Shown: positions 1-9,845 of the stretch, one piece after another
Numbering within the stretch: position 1 is the stretch's first letter
How the letters are laid out: each line of letters begins with the position of its first letter
NCBI GenBank assembly: GCA_947377285.1
Contig: CANCFT010000002.1
Span: 62,001 to 126,000, forward strand
From: Bacteriovoracaceae bacterium
GTDB taxonomy: Bacteria > Bdellovibrionota > Bacteriovoracia > Bacteriovoracales > Bacteriovoracaceae
DNA length: 64,000 nt
Reading direction: 5' to 3'
Translations under genes and position numbers: made by a program
Notes under the pieces: model-generated
Database searches by the model: none
What the model was told of the DNA's origin: nothing
Seen by the model: the letters and a program-made list of their open reading frames with translations, nothing else

Positions 1-448
1 ATTGATTAATTGAATCACTTTTCAATTTTTGAAAATAATCTCTATCCCTCAAATTACTTTTTGAAAGCTCACCAAGATCATCTCCAATGAATTCACCATT
101 ATTATTCGTTACTTTAAAGCTTAAAACTTCTGGAATTCTTTTTTTATTAAGAAGTAATAATTTATTATACTTTTGACTGTTAGCTAATGTGAGCGATTCT
201 TCGTTAGAGAAATAATCTTGAAAACTTTGTAAATTAATATCTATTTTTTGGAAAGACGTTGAGATTTGTTTTTCTATTACCTCTGCTAGATTTTTAGATT
301 CAACTTCAGCATTTGCAATTTCACTCTGATATGAAAAATATGACTCAACTAAAAAAATCGAGAAAAATAACATAACTATAATCAATGAAACTATAATTAC
401 GTTTGAATTCTTTGGATTTTTTAATAAATTTAAATATTTTTTTATCAT
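1..448 (-). CDS. Membrane sensor protein, N-terminal part (runs off left edge)
   Basis: The reverse strand is open from an ATG at 448 to the window edge (149 codons seen). The protein begins with a short basic segment, then one hydrophobic membrane helix at about residues 17-34. An extracytoplasmic region of charged helical character follows. Near the visible end is the motif LRDRDYFQ, which is characteristic of dCache/PDC-type extracellular sensing domains of chemoreceptors, histidine kinases and diguanylate cyclases. The output domain lies outside the window, so the signalling class cannot be named. The gene is divergent from hrpB with a gap of about 125 bp. No strong Shine-Dalgarno sequence precedes the ATG, so the exact start is provisional. 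Confidence 0.7.
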   Translation of the reverse strand, partial: MIKKYLNLLKNPKNSNVIIVSLIIVMLFFSIFLVESYFSYQSEIANAEVESKNLAEVIEKQISTSFQKIDINLQSFQDYFSNEESLTLANSQKYNKLLLLNKKRIPEVLSFKVTNNNGEFIGDDLGELSKSNLRDRDYFQKLKSDSINQ

Positions 449-573
449 TTAACTTTAATTATAAACAGCGCAAGTCTACTGAGTCTAGTGAATTTAACCT
501 AACACTATTAATTATCCCCCATAAATCAGTATTCAACTCGCAGAACCAATTAATTTATTGTACTATCAAATTC

Positions 574-2961
574 ATGTTTTCAAATGAAAAACTTCCAATT
601 CAAGAAATCAAAAATGCAATTCAATCAAGTTTTGTGACTTTTTCAAATATTATAATTAAAGCCTCTCCGGGGTCAGGAAAAACAACACATGTACCGCTAT
701 ATCTATTAGATAGAACACCAAAAAAAATCTATATCCTTGAACCAAGAAGATTATCAGCTAAAATTGCAGCATTGCGAGTGGCTTCTCTCTTAAACGAAAC
801 TATTGGTAAAACTGTTGGATATATTTTTCGCTATGAAAAAGTTAAAAGTGATCAAACGAGAATATTTTTTCTTACTGAAGGAACATTCTTAAAAATACTT
901 GCCCAAAACCGAACACTTGATGATGTCGGTTTAATCATTCTTGATGAATTTCATGAAAGGCATCTTAGTACTGACGCTGCCTTAAGTTTTATTGTTAAAT
1001 TGCAAGCTGAAGAAAGACCTGATTTAAAAATAATGATCATGTCTGCGACTATCGAGACAACTGACTTACAGCTTTTCCTAGAAACATCATCAACAACAAC
1101 AACTTTAGAATTAGTATCACATCGATTTCCTTTAACGATACAGTATTTACCCAATACAACTTCAGTTATTCAGGCACCACTTCCAAAGAAGGTTTTTAAT
1201 GCTGTTTGCTCGATCTTAGAATCAGAATTTGTTGGTGATATCTTAGTCTTTCTACCCGGCATGAGTGAGATTCGAAAATGTGAAGATATTTTACAATCAA
1301 TAGGCCATGAGTTTGAAATTCGATGCTTAATCTTACATGGTGATTTAGACTCAGATGCTCAAATGCTAGTTATGGAAGAATCAAGTCATCGAAAAATAAT
1401 TTTGTCGACGAATATAGCTGAAAGTTCTGTAACAATCCCTGGAATATCTTTCGTTATTGATTCTGGACTTCAAAGAGAAAGTTCTTATAATTTTTATTCT
1501 GGATTGCCTGAATTAAGTATCACTAAAATCTCTCAAGCTTCGGCCGAACAAAGATCAGGTAGGGCTAACAGACTTGGGCCTGGTAAAGTTTTTAGGCTTT
1601 ATGCCCAACTAGATTTTGATCAACGTCCCTATAAATTAAAACCCGAAATCCTAAGAAGTGATTTAAGTGAACTTTACTTGATGAGTCTTAATATGTTCGA
1701 TATAGGCCTAGATCAACTTCCATGGTTTGAAACTCCACCAGCACAAGCATTAATAAATAGCCGCAATTTATTATGGTCTATTCATTCTGTCGATGATCAA
1801 TTTAAACTTACAGAATTAGGACAAAAAATTCTTAATTATTCACTTCATCCAAGGCTAGGGCGAATACTCGTAGAGGTTGAAGGGCAATCTCCACAAAATC
1901 AAAAAGAAGTTTTAACTTTTCTAGCTCAATATTTAGGAGAAAGGGATATATTTCGTTTTATAAATTATCATTCAAAAAGAATGAATAAAAATTCAACTGC
2001 ACCAAATATTCCACTGGAAAAAATAATTCTTACTGGATTTCCAGATAGGATAGCTAAATCACGAGGTGAACACTATTTTGATGTTATATTAAATAGTGGG
2101 GAAACATTAAAAATATCATCTACTATTGCAGATAAATTTAATCCATCACATCAGTTATGGATTATTCTAGACTTAAACAATAAAGGTGAAGTTAATCATT
2201 GTTTAGGAATAGAAGAAGACTGGCTCTACGACTTAATCCCCTTCCCAATTAATGAAGAGATTCGCTATCATTTCGATGAAAAAAAAGAATCGCTGATAAA
2301 AGCTGAGCGTTTAATGATCGGTAATATTCTTTTGTCTGAATCGAAAGTATTGCCTCAGTCTAGTACACCTGAAACAATAAAGATTTTATCAGAATTGGCA
2401 AATCGTTATATTCAAACACTTTATCATTCACAAGAATACGAACGACTACTTACATTGAATAATATTTTAAATAAAGTCGAACCTATATTATCAGAAAAAA
2501 TAGCACTTACAGATTTTTTTCAAAATAAAGTTGATTTTAAAAATGAAGATAAAATCACTTTGAAAAATATTTTTTTATTTAACTTAAAAAATATCATTGA
2601 TCCAGGTGGAATTTACCAATTGGAAATAGACTTCCCATTATCTATTCAACTTACAGACAAAAGAAATATTCCAATTGTTTATGATCGCTCTCAAGACCCA
2701 TTTATTGAGTCCTATATTCAAGATTTTTATGGACTTAAAAATTCTCCCCAATTGGCCAAAGGAAAAATAGCACTCACTCTAAAACTTTTAGGTCCGCATA
2801 AAATGGCCATTCAAGTCACAAAAGATCTTACCAGCTTTTGGAAAAACACTTATCCACAAATGGTTAAAGAATTAATGCGAGAATATCCAAGGCATCATTG
2901 GCCTCAAAATCCGGAAAGTGCTTCACCTATATTATTAAAAAGACAACTTCCTTTATTGTAG
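574..2961 (+). CDS. hrpB: ATP-dependent helicase HrpB
   Basis: A DEAH-family RNA helicase-like ATPase of 795 residues, close to the usual HrpB length (about 800-850). The start at the ATG at 574 fits the family: the upstream in-frame extension from 403 has no similarity to helicases and runs antisense to the divergent sensor gene. Visible motifs are Walker A SPGSGKTT near residue 31, motif II DEFHER near 124 (the HrpB form of DEAH), motif III SATIE, and motif VI with QRSGRANR near 326. The C-terminus carries the HrpB-specific region ending in PRHHWPQNP. The cellular role of HrpB is poorly defined in most bacteria. The gene appears to stand alone, with a loose gap before the next gene. Confidence 0.95.
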   Translation: MFSNEKLPIQEIKNAIQSSFVTFSNIIIKASPGSGKTTHVPLYLLDRTPKKIYILEPRRLSAKIAALRVASLLNETIGKTVGYIFRYEKVKSDQTRIFFLTEGTFLKILAQNRTLDDVGLIILDEFHERHLSTDAALSFIVKLQAEERPDLKIMIMSATIETTDLQLFLETSSTTTTLELVSHRFPLTIQYLPNTTSVIQAPLPKKVFNAVCSILESEFVGDILVFLPGMSEIRKCEDILQSIGHEFEIRCLILHGDLDSDAQMLVMEESSHRKIILSTNIAESSVTIPGISFVIDSGLQRESSYNFYSGLPELSITKISQASAEQRSGRANRLGPGKVFRLYAQLDFDQRPYKLKPEILRSDLSELYLMSLNMFDIGLDQLPWFETPPAQALINSRNLLWSIHSVDDQFKLTELGQKILNYSLHPRLGRILVEVEGQSPQNQKEVLTFLAQYLGERDIFRFINYHSKRMNKNSTAPNIPLEKIILTGFPDRIAKSRGEHYFDVILNSGETLKISSTIADKFNPSHQLWIILDLNNKGEVNHCLGIEEDWLYDLIPFPINEEIRYHFDEKKESLIKAERLMIGNILLSESKVLPQSSTPETIKILSELANRYIQTLYHSQEYERLLTLNNILNKVEPILSEKIALTDFFQNKVDFKNEDKITLKNIFLFNLKNIIDPGGIYQLEIDFPLSIQLTDKRNIPIVYDRSQDPFIESYIQDFYGLKNSPQLAKGKIALTLKLLGPHKMAIQVTKDLTSFWKNTYPQMVKELMREYPRHHWPQNPESASPILLKRQLPLL

Positions 2962-3069
2962 TAATTTGCTCAAGCGTATTAATGAAAAATCAGTTATGTC
3001 TTACCTTTACTATTTGAAAAAAAAGTGGAGAATTCGAACATTAGCATCAATTCAAAATAGGCTTAAAAA

Positions 3070-3747
3070 ATGCACGATATTATCAAAGAAAAAGTTTTAC
3101 TTTTTTGGAGTGGCGGAAAGGACAGTGCTCTTGCACTTCATTACTTAAAAAAAGATCCTAAATATGAAGTAATAGGATTAGTTACTACATTTGATCGAGA
3201 AAAAAATTTAGTAGAATTTCATGGTATCCCAGACAGTCTTATCATTGATCAAGCCAATATGCTTAAATTGCCATTACAAAGAATTTTTCTTCCACCCGAT
3301 TGTTCTAACGAAGAATATATTGAACACGTTGGAAAAATTTTAGCTATTTTTTCAAAACGCGGGATTAAGACAGTGGCTTTTGGTGATATAAATCTTGAAG
3401 TTATAAAAAGTTTTCGAGAAAAGATGTTACTCAACTTAGACATGAAAGCAATATTTCCTCTTTGGGGAAAAAATACACTCGAATTAAGTCGTGAATTTCT
3501 CAATACAGGACATAAAGCTCTTGTTACATCTATTATGACTGATAAATTAGACAATAGTTTTTTAGCTTGCGAATTTGATCACTCCTATATTGATAGACTT
3601 CCATCCGATGTTGACCCGGCCGGAGAAAATGGAGAATTTCATACGTTTGTCAATTATGGCCCTAATTTTAAAATGCGTGTTGCTTTTTCAAAGGCCATTG
3701 CAGTTCAAGTTGGCCCCTATTTAGTAAGCTCGGTAAAAGAGCCATAG
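3070..3747 (+). CDS. Dph6-like PP-loop ATPase (diphthine-ammonia ligase family)
   Basis: A 225-residue cytoplasmic PP-loop ATP pyrophosphatase of the COG2102/Dph6 family. The N-terminal SGGKDS at about residues 14-19 is the ATP-binding PP-loop. The C-terminal motif DPAGENGEFHT at about 179-189 is diagnostic of this family. In eukaryotes and archaea Dph6 amidates diphthine on elongation factor 2. Bacteria lack diphthamide, so the substrate here is unknown and only an ATP-dependent amidation-type reaction can be inferred. The ATG at 3070 lies a few bases after an AGG. The next gene, an MFS transporter, follows after 17 bp and may be cotranscribed. A short open frame at 2966-3148 overlaps it but does not look coding. 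Confidence 0.85.
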   Translation: MHDIIKEKVLLFWSGGKDSALALHYLKKDPKYEVIGLVTTFDREKNLVEFHGIPDSLIIDQANMLKLPLQRIFLPPDCSNEEYIEHVGKILAIFSKRGIKTVAFGDINLEVIKSFREKMLLNLDMKAIFPLWGKNTLELSREFLNTGHKALVTSIMTDKLDNSFLACEFDHSYIDRLPSDVDPAGENGEFHTFVNYGPNFKMRVAFSKAIAVQVGPYLVSSVKEP

Positions 3748-3764
3748 TGAGTAATTAAAAAATA

Positions 3765-4991
3765 ATGTTTCCAGCACTCAAGCACCGCAATTATAAAATT
3801 TATATGAGTGGACAATTTGTCTCACTCATTGGCACTTGGATGCAACAACTTGCAATGAGCTGGATGGTCTATCGCCTTACGCAATCAGCTTTTTGGTTAG
3901 GGTTTTCAGGATTTGCCTCTCAGTTACCGATGTTTCTTTTTGGTTTATTTGCAGGTGTAATTGTCGATCACGTCGATCGACACAAATTACTTTTGTGGAC
4001 TCAGACATTGTCTGCAATACAAGCATTCACTCTTGCTGCTCTCACTATTTCTGGAAAAATTACACTTACCCAATTAATTATACTTAATTTTACTTTGGGT
4101 CTTATCAATTGTTTTGACATTACAGGACGACAATCTTTTGTCATTCAATTAATCAAACAAAAAAAAGACTTACCGAATGCGATTGCCATCAATTCATCTG
4201 TAGTTAATTTAACTAGGCTCATTGGCCCCGCAATCGCTGGTGCTACAATCGCTACCGTTGGTGAAGGAATGTGTTTTCTTTTAAATGGATTCAGTTATAT
4301 TGCCGTCGTCATCGCACTCTTTAATATTAAAATTGATAAAGTGAAAAAACTTAAATTTAATATTCAAAAAATATTCGATAATATCAAAATTGGATACCGA
4401 TCAACTTTTGATAATCCATCAATTAGTTCGGTAATCTTTTTTGTAGCATTCATTTGCTTTTTTGGGACTCCATATATTAATTTTATCCCGGCCCTGGCTG
4501 CTCAATTGCCAAATGGAGGCGTTCACGCCTTTGCTTGGATATCAGCGAGCACTGGTCTTGGATCATTAGCAGGAGCACTCTATTTGGCCTTGAGAAAAGG
4601 ACCACCGGACTTAGGAGGAATTATCGCTTTTGGTGGATTAACCATGAGTTTGTATCTCGCTATTTTATCCCAAGTCCATCGAATCGAATATGTCCTAATT
4701 GTCGTGTTTATGATTGGGATGGGAATGATGTTACAATTAAGTTCGACTAATTCTGTGATTCAAACTTTAGTGGAAGATGATAAGAGAGGTCGAGTCATGA
4801 GTTTTTTAACATTGGCGCTTTTTGGAACAGCTCCCTTTGGAAGTTTAATGATGGGTTATTCAAGTGAACATTTAGGTCTAGAAAAAACCTTTCTCATCAA
4901 TGGAATTATTTGCTTTTTTGGCTCTATTTTCTTTTTAAGAAGATCATCCGCCATTAATCGACATATCTTAGAACATATAAAGTCTATTTAA
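3765..4991 (+). CDS. MFS transporter, MFS_3/EntS-like family
   Basis: A 408-residue inner-membrane permease with about twelve hydrophobic segments. The opening (ALKHRNYKIYMSGQ, then SLIGTWMQQLAMSWMVYRLT) is typical of the MFS_3 group that includes the enterobactin exporter EntS and many proteobacterial drug or siderophore exporters. The loop VDHVDRHKLL after the third helix corresponds to the conserved MFS motif A. The substrate cannot be told from sequence. It follows the Dph6-like gene closely on the same strand and overlaps by 4 bp, tail to tail, the yaiI gene on the other strand, so there is no room for a conventional terminator between them. Confidence 0.88.
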   Translation: MFPALKHRNYKIYMSGQFVSLIGTWMQQLAMSWMVYRLTQSAFWLGFSGFASQLPMFLFGLFAGVIVDHVDRHKLLLWTQTLSAIQAFTLAALTISGKITLTQLIILNFTLGLINCFDITGRQSFVIQLIKQKKDLPNAIAINSSVVNLTRLIGPAIAGATIATVGEGMCFLLNGFSYIAVVIALFNIKIDKVKKLKFNIQKIFDNIKIGYRSTFDNPSISSVIFFVAFICFFGTPYINFIPALAAQLPNGGVHAFAWISASTGLGSLAGALYLALRKGPPDLGGIIAFGGLTMSLYLAILSQVHRIEYVLIVVFMIGMGMMLQLSSTNSVIQTLVEDDKRGRVMSFLTLALFGTAPFGSLMMGYSSEHLGLEKTFLINGIICFFGSIFFLRRSSAINRHILEHIKSI

Positions 4992-5449
4992 GATAAAAGC
5001 TTGTTTAAAGAATTGGCAAATTGCTGAACATCTTTAGGACCAAATATCGAAGGCCCGCCAGTAATGGTACCACCATCTCTTAGGTCTTTCATAAAATCTC
5101 TCATTGATAAAATTTCACCAATATTTTCTTCTGTGTAAATTTCTCCTCGTGGATTTATGGCAATGGCCATTTTTTCCACGACTTTTGCGGCCAGAGGAAT
5201 ATCTGCGGTAATAACCAAATCATGCATTTTCACATAATCAATAATGTATTGGTCTGCGACATCAGTGCCTTTTGGAACAATAATTAATTGAATTAAATCA
5301 CTATGGGGAATCGCTTGATAAGCATTTGCTACCAATATAAGTGAAATATTTAAACGAAAAGATGTTTTAAAAATAATTTCTTTAACTAATTTTGGACAGG
5401 CATCAGCATCGATCCATATTTTACCTGGTTTAATTTTTAATTTATTCAT
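4988..5449 (-). CDS. yaiI: YaiI/YqxD (DUF188) family protein
   Basis: A 153-residue cytoplasmic protein of the YaiI/YqxD family, with a PIN-like nuclease fold. The family hallmarks are visible: IDADACP near the N-terminus (acidic residues that would bind metal), [10 protein letters not shown], then [10 protein letters not shown] in the middle, NPRGE, and the C-terminal [10 protein letters not shown]. The length is normal for the family. No biochemical role is firmly established; a nuclease activity is only suggested by fold. It is the last gene of the tolC-macA-macB operon: its start codon overlaps the end of macB by 8 bp, so it is probably cotranslated, though its link to efflux is unclear. 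Confidence 0.9.
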   Translation of the reverse strand: MNKLKIKPGKIWIDADACPKLVKEIIFKTSFRLNISLILVANAYQAIPHSDLIQLIIVPKGTDVADQYIIDYVKMHDLVITADIPLAAKVVEKMAIAINPRGEIYTEENIGEILSMRDFMKDLRDGGTITGGPSIFGPKDVQQFANSLNKLLS

Positions 5450-7400
5450 GTCTTAACGCATCTATGGGATTGAGTAATGAAGCTTTTCTTGCAGGGTAAA
5501 TCCCAAAAATAATACCAATTGAAGCTGAAAAGAAAAAAGATAATATAATAGAAGAAGGAGAAATAGAAGTACTCCATCCAGAAAAGGTATTAATTGCTAC
5601 TGTAATTAGCCAACCTAAAATGATTCCAATGAGACCACCGACAGCACTGACAACCACAGACTCAGCTAAAAACTGAGCAAGAATATCCCATCGCCTAGCT
5701 CCAATTGATTTTCTTAAACCAATCTCTCGGGTCCGCTCTGTCACAGAAACAAGCATAATATTCATGATTCCTATACCACCCACTAAGAGTGAAATGGCCG
5801 CAATAGAAGATAACAAAACTGACATGGTCTGAGAACTTTGTTGAACAGCTGCTTGAATATCGGCCATATTACGAATTTCAAAAGTACTTTTTTGTAAAGC
5901 TGGTGCAACTCGGTGTCGAATATTCATTAATTCGATAATTTTATCTTCTGCCAATTCCATTTTACTTGGGTCAGTAATTTCCAAATCAATGGAATCTACA
6001 TAATCTTTCCCAAGCAATCGATGCATGGCCGTTAAGACAGGAATAATAATCACATCATCTTGATCGCGAAAGCCATTGGCTCCTTTTTCAGGAAGTATGC
6101 CAATAATTTGAAAATTCACTTTATTTATTTTTATCATTTCGCCTAATGGATTTGTATTGCCAAAAATTTCTCTAACGACAGTTAATCCAATGACAGCAAC
6201 CCTAGCTCGTTTAAGGTTATCAGACTCTGTAAAAAATCGACCAATTTCTGGGGTAGCAGTATGAATAGGAGCATAATTAGCAGCACTCCCAACAATTTGA
6301 GTACTCCAGTTTTTATTTTGAAAGGCAACTTGGCCTCGGCCATTAACGTTTGGTGAATCATATTTAATATAATCGAGTTGGTCTTTTAAAAATTGTGCAT
6401 CTTCAATACTTAAGCGGGTCGTAGTTCCTGATTCTTGAGTCACTCCACCTACACGAACTGCTCCAGGTCTAAGTATAAGGAGATTAGATCCAAGGGAAGA
6501 GAGTTGAGTTTCAATTGCTTTCTGAGCTCCTTTTCCAATGGCCAGCATTGCAATAACTGCAGCAACTCCAATCAAGATACCTAACATTGATAAACCAGTA
6601 CGTACTTTATTGGCCGCTAAAGTTTTAAACCCTAAATTTAAATATTCAAAAGCTTCCATAAAAATATTTATTTTTTTTGAAATTGGCTTTATCAATTGAG
6701 AGTTAACAATTTTTTTCTTTTCTGGTAATGGGGATAAACGTTCATCAGACTGTACAATACCATCACGCATACGAATTAAACGCTTCGCTTGCTGGCCGAC
6801 TTCTTCCTCATGAGTAACAATGACAACTGTAATCCCTTGATCATTTAATTCTTTTAAAATTAAAAGAATTTCCTTTTCACTGATTGAATCTAAATTCCCT
6901 GTAGGCTCATCGGCAAAAATAACTTGTGGTTTATTAATCAAAGACCTTGCGATGGCCACTCTTTGTTGCTGGCCTCCCGAGAGTTCATTAGGTTTATGAA
7001 AACTTCTTTGCCCTAAACCAGTTCTCTCTAAAAGACTTACAGCATATGGTTCACCGTCTGTTTGTCTAGAATACAAAAGAGGTAATTTAACATTTTCCAG
7101 AGCACTCATTCTCGGCAGTAAATTAAATTGTTGAAAAATAAATCCTAAAGTCTCTCTTCTTAATATGGCCAAAGCATCTTCAGACAAATGAGAAACCTCT
7201 CTTTCATCAATTTTGTAAGAGCCATTTGTCGGAACATCTAACAAACCTAAAATATGCATTAGAGTTGATTTGCCAGAACCAGAAGGTCCCATAATAGCAA
7301 CGTAATCACCGTCCTCTATCGTAAGACTTATATCGACAAGAGCATTGACAATATTGTCGCCCATCTTATAAGTTTTGTAAATTTTAGATAAACTTAACAT
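5442..7400 (-). CDS. macB: MacB-type ABC exporter (ATPase fused to permease)
   Basis: A 652-residue protein with the full MacB layout. An N-terminal ATPase of about 230 residues has Walker [10 protein letters not shown] near 38-46, signature [14 protein letters not shown] and Walker [13 protein letters not shown]. It is followed by a first membrane helix (about 270-290), a large periplasmic domain, and three C-terminal membrane helices in a FtsX-like domain containing [15 protein letters not shown]. MacB works as a mechanotransmission pump that drives substrates from the periplasm through TolC rather than across the inner membrane. The gene starts directly after the macA stop codon and overlaps yaiI by 8 bp. 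Known MacB substrates include macrolides, lipoproteins and toxins; the one here is unknown. Confidence 0.95.
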   Translation of the reverse strand: MLSLSKIYKTYKMGDNIVNALVDISLTIEDGDYVAIMGPSGSGKSTLMHILGLLDVPTNGSYKIDEREVSHLSEDALAILRRETLGFIFQQFNLLPRMSALENVKLPLLYSRQTDGEPYAVSLLERTGLGQRSFHKPNELSGGQQQRVAIARSLINKPQVIFADEPTGNLDSISEKEILLILKELNDQGITVVIVTHEEEVGQQAKRLIRMRDGIVQSDERLSPLPEKKKIVNSQLIKPISKKINIFMEAFEYLNLGFKTLAANKVRTGLSMLGILIGVAAVIAMLAIGKGAQKAIETQLSSLGSNLLILRPGAVRVGGVTQESGTTTRLSIEDAQFLKDQLDYIKYDSPNVNGRGQVAFQNKNWSTQIVGSAANYAPIHTATPEIGRFFTESDNLKRARVAVIGLTVVREIFGNTNPLGEMIKINKVNFQIIGILPEKGANGFRDQDDVIIIPVLTAMHRLLGKDYVDSIDLEITDPSKMELAEDKIIELMNIRHRVAPALQKSTFEIRNMADIQAAVQQSSQTMSVLLSSIAAISLLVGGIGIMNIMLVSVTERTREIGLRKSIGARRWDILAQFLAESVVVSAVGGLIGIILGWLITVAINTFSGWSTSISPSSIILSFFFSASIGIIFGIYPARKASLLNPIDALRHE

Positions 7401-8387
7401 TTATTTTCCACCACGAGACTTTGGGCTTCCCATTGGGCTAAATGGACTCGAAGAATTTGCTTTCTTATCCCCCACTTTAAACTGTTGTATCAAAATACTC
7501 TCACCCTCGCTTAATCCAGAAAGAATTTCTGTTTTCTTTCCATCTGTAATTCCGAGTGTAATTTCTTGTTCTTTTAGATTTTTTCTGTCGTTAGCATCGT
7601 TTGGATTCGCCATTTGAACAAAAGTTTTTCCATCGCTATTTTTAATAGCTTCAGTAGGTACAACAATAATATCTTTTTTATTTTGTACACTAAAAGTTAC
7701 ATTGGCAGTCATCCCACTTCGCATATAAGCAGGTGCAGTATTTGGAAGAACATCGACAATATATGTTGTTACGTTATTAACTGTTTTTGCATCATAGGCG
7801 ATCTGATCTACCTGAGCTTCTATAGTTTCTTCAGGGTAGGCATCTAAAATTATTTTTGCTTTTTGGCTTACTTTTATTTTCGCTATATCGGTTTCATCAA
7901 CTTGGGCCTTAACGGTCAATCGATCCGACATTACTAAGATCGCATCTTGAGTAGTAAATGTTTGACCTGACTCAATATTTTTTTGAATAATTGTCCCGTT
8001 AATAGCGGCAAGAACTGGAGTTGCTCGATACATAACTTCCCATTCTTTTAATTCTTGAGCACCTTTTGAACTAGCTGCATCTAACATTGCTGCTCTTTCT
8101 GTTGAACTCATCCAAGCTAGGATTTGACCTTTTTTAACTTTAGCTCCTTCAGCGACTAATACTTTTTCAATTCTTCCAGGAATAGGTGGCTTAATTTCAA
8201 CTTTATTTTCAGGTTGAATAATTCCTGTACTTAAAATTTGGACATTTATACTTCCTTTTTTAACTACATATTCTTTATAGACTATTGAGGTATCTACTTT
8301 ATTGGCGAAGAATTTATAACCTAAACCACCAATAATAAAAGTAGCACCCAAAATAATACTAATGGTTTTTTTCGAACTCAAATTCAT
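7401..8387 (-). CDS. macA: MacA-like periplasmic adaptor (HlyD family)
   Basis: A membrane-fusion protein of 328 residues linking MacB to TolC. It has one N-terminal membrane helix (about 10-27), a split biotinyl/lipoyl domain (KVEIKPPIPGRIEKVLVAEG, later AAINGTIIQKNIESGQ), a beta-barrel domain and a C-terminal membrane-proximal domain (EQEITLGITDGKKTEILSGL). The chosen ATG at 8387 forms an ATGA overlap with the tolC stop; a longer frame upstream would overlap tolC and has no support. The stretch between the two lipoyl halves is only about 30 residues, whereas typical MacA/AcrA adaptors have a long alpha-helical hairpin there. The tail is rich in Ser, Pro and Lys. Confidence 0.92.
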   Translation of the reverse strand: MNLSSKKTISIILGATFIIGGLGYKFFANKVDTSIVYKEYVVKKGSINVQILSTGIIQPENKVEIKPPIPGRIEKVLVAEGAKVKKGQILAWMSSTERAAMLDAASSKGAQELKEWEVMYRATPVLAAINGTIIQKNIESGQTFTTQDAILVMSDRLTVKAQVDETDIAKIKVSQKAKIILDAYPEETIEAQVDQIAYDAKTVNNVTTYIVDVLPNTAPAYMRSGMTANVTFSVQNKKDIIVVPTEAIKNSDGKTFVQMANPNDANDRKNLKEQEITLGITDGKKTEILSGLSEGESILIQQFKVGDKKANSSSPFSPMGSPKSRGGK

Positions 8388-9649
8388 GGAATGACCCCTT
8401 TTCCTTGCGCTTGTTCCCAAGCTGCTTCTGCAAGTACTCTATCTCTTTCTGATTGTAATAACGTTTTTTGACGAATAATTAAATCGTTTTCAATAATATC
8501 CCAGTCATTAAAAGAAATGAGACCATTATTATATTGAGCTTGAGCAATTCTTTGTCTTGAACTTCCTGCCACAACAAAAGCTTGATCAACTTCAAGTTTC
8601 ATAACAGCTTCAACATAACCTGTATAAGCTTGTTTTAATTTGGTGAGCTCTAAGTCTTCTGTATTTTTACGAGTCATAACACTTCCACGATAAAGTTCAG
8701 TAGCACTTTTGAAAGTAAAATAATCTTTCCCTCCTGAAAATAAGGGAAAAGTAACTCCAGCGGAAATGACCCATGAATTATTTGGTGAAAATGACTCTCG
8801 CTTACTCCGTTCAACACTTTGCGAGAGATAGAGTGAAGGATAAAAGTTAGAGTTTGCCAAAAGAATTGAAGTTTTGGCAAACTCTTCATTGTAGAATGAT
8901 TTTTTATATTCTGGAGATTCTGCAACTAAATTTTTATAATCTATTTTACGATTTGATTCATAAGGAGGAGTTGTAAGAGGGATAACTCCAGTGACTTCAA
9001 TTGAATTATAGTCATCTCGACCTAAGACTTGGGCCAATTGAGATTGAAAAACTTCTAACGAGTTAACTGCTTGTAAACGGTCAAGCTTTGCCTGAGCAAG
9101 ATAAGCTTTCGAGAGATTTAGTGAACCTATATTTTCCCTTCCACTTTCATATTTTAATTGAACTAATTTCACATTGGCTTCACGTCTTTTTATAATATCT
9201 TCTGAGAGTTTAATAAACTTCTGTGAAAAAATTAATCCCATAAAGGCTGATTTTAAATCAAAACTAACTTTGGCTTTTGTTATTTCAAGGTTAGCTTCAG
9301 TTACAGATTTAGTAGATTTTGCTTGGTTAATTTTAGAGGTATCTAAAAATCCTGAAAATAAATTTTCAGTTGCGGTAATTGCTCCCGTATAATACTTAGG
9401 ATTATTGGTAGAATCATAATTATAATTAGCTGTCGCTGTGACTTGAGGTAGAAATCCGCTTCGAGAGCCTTTGACTAAATATTTTGATGATTCAAGTGCA
9501 TTTTTTGCTGATAATAATTCTGGATTTGAAAGACTTGCTTCTTGAATACTTTTTTCCCAACTTACCACTTGATTTGTTTGTGCATAAGCATGAGATACAC
9601 CATGAAAGCAAAAAAATATTAGAAATAAACCAGTTGTAAATTTATTCAT
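8384..9649 (-). CDS. tolC: TolC-family outer membrane efflux channel
   Basis: A 421-residue outer membrane channel of the TolC/OEP family, with a signal peptide (cleavage likely after SHAYA). Two repeats of long amphipathic helices rich in Ala, Gln, Lys and Glu are visible, as expected for the periplasmic alpha-barrel (SLSNPELLSAKNALESSK, then INQAKSTKSVTEANLEITKA). Beta-strand-like aromatic segments follow each repeat (VTATANYNYDS and SLYLSQSVER). It would form the trimeric exit duct for the MacAB pump encoded immediately downstream, to which it is translationally coupled by a 4-bp ATGA overlap. It is one of three TolC-family genes in the window. Confidence 0.92.
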   Translation of the reverse strand: MNKFTTGLFLIFFCFHGVSHAYAQTNQVVSWEKSIQEASLSNPELLSAKNALESSKYLVKGSRSGFLPQVTATANYNYDSTNNPKYYTGAITATENLFSGFLDTSKINQAKSTKSVTEANLEITKAKVSFDLKSAFMGLIFSQKFIKLSEDIIKRREANVKLVQLKYESGRENIGSLNLSKAYLAQAKLDRLQAVNSLEVFQSQLAQVLGRDDYNSIEVTGVIPLTTPPYESNRKIDYKNLVAESPEYKKSFYNEEFAKTSILLANSNFYPSLYLSQSVERSKRESFSPNNSWVISAGVTFPLFSGGKDYFTFKSATELYRGSVMTRKNTEDLELTKLKQAYTGYVEAVMKLEVDQAFVVAGSSRQRIAQAQYNNGLISFNDWDIIENDLIIRQKTLLQSERDRVLAEAAWEQAQGKGVIP

Positions 9650-9652
9650 TTG

Positions 9653-9817
9653 TTAATAATCCCATTCATTATGAAATTGATTAAATGTTCGTGGTGGAGT
9701 TTTATATTTACTATTTTCAGGAATACTAACTTCGGGTTTGTTTGGATTATAAGGAATGTCCGCGCAGGCAGATAAAAAAATCATCAATAACAATATTGGT
9801 ACAAAAATTGGTTTCAT
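9653..9817 (-). CDS. Small lipoprotein of the mac efflux operon
   Basis: A 54-residue protein. The ATG at 9817 is chosen because AAGAGGT lies just upstream at good spacing; an in-frame start at 9862 would overlap marR and would spoil the signal peptide. The N-terminus is a lipoprotein signal with lipobox LSAC, so the mature protein has only about 35 residues, rich in Pro and Asn. It lies between marR and tolC with a gap of 3 bp to tolC, so it belongs to the operon. No family is recognised. Being tethered next to TolC, it could be an accessory to the channel, but this is inference from position only. Confidence 0.7.
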   Translation of the reverse strand: MKPIFVPILLLMIFLSACADIPYNPNKPEVSIPENSKYKTPPRTFNQFHNEWDY

Positions 9818-9845
9818 TTTTAACCTCTTTTTTATTAAAATAAAA

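Noticed and set aside
403-573. N-terminal extension of the HrpB frame
   Set aside because: It has no likeness to HrpB, is antisense to the start of the divergent sensor gene, and the ATG at 574 gives the normal family start.
2966-3148. A 60-codon frame before and over the Dph6-like gene
   Set aside because: It overlaps the real gene in another frame, is rich in Lys and Phe from AT-rich DNA and has no family likeness.
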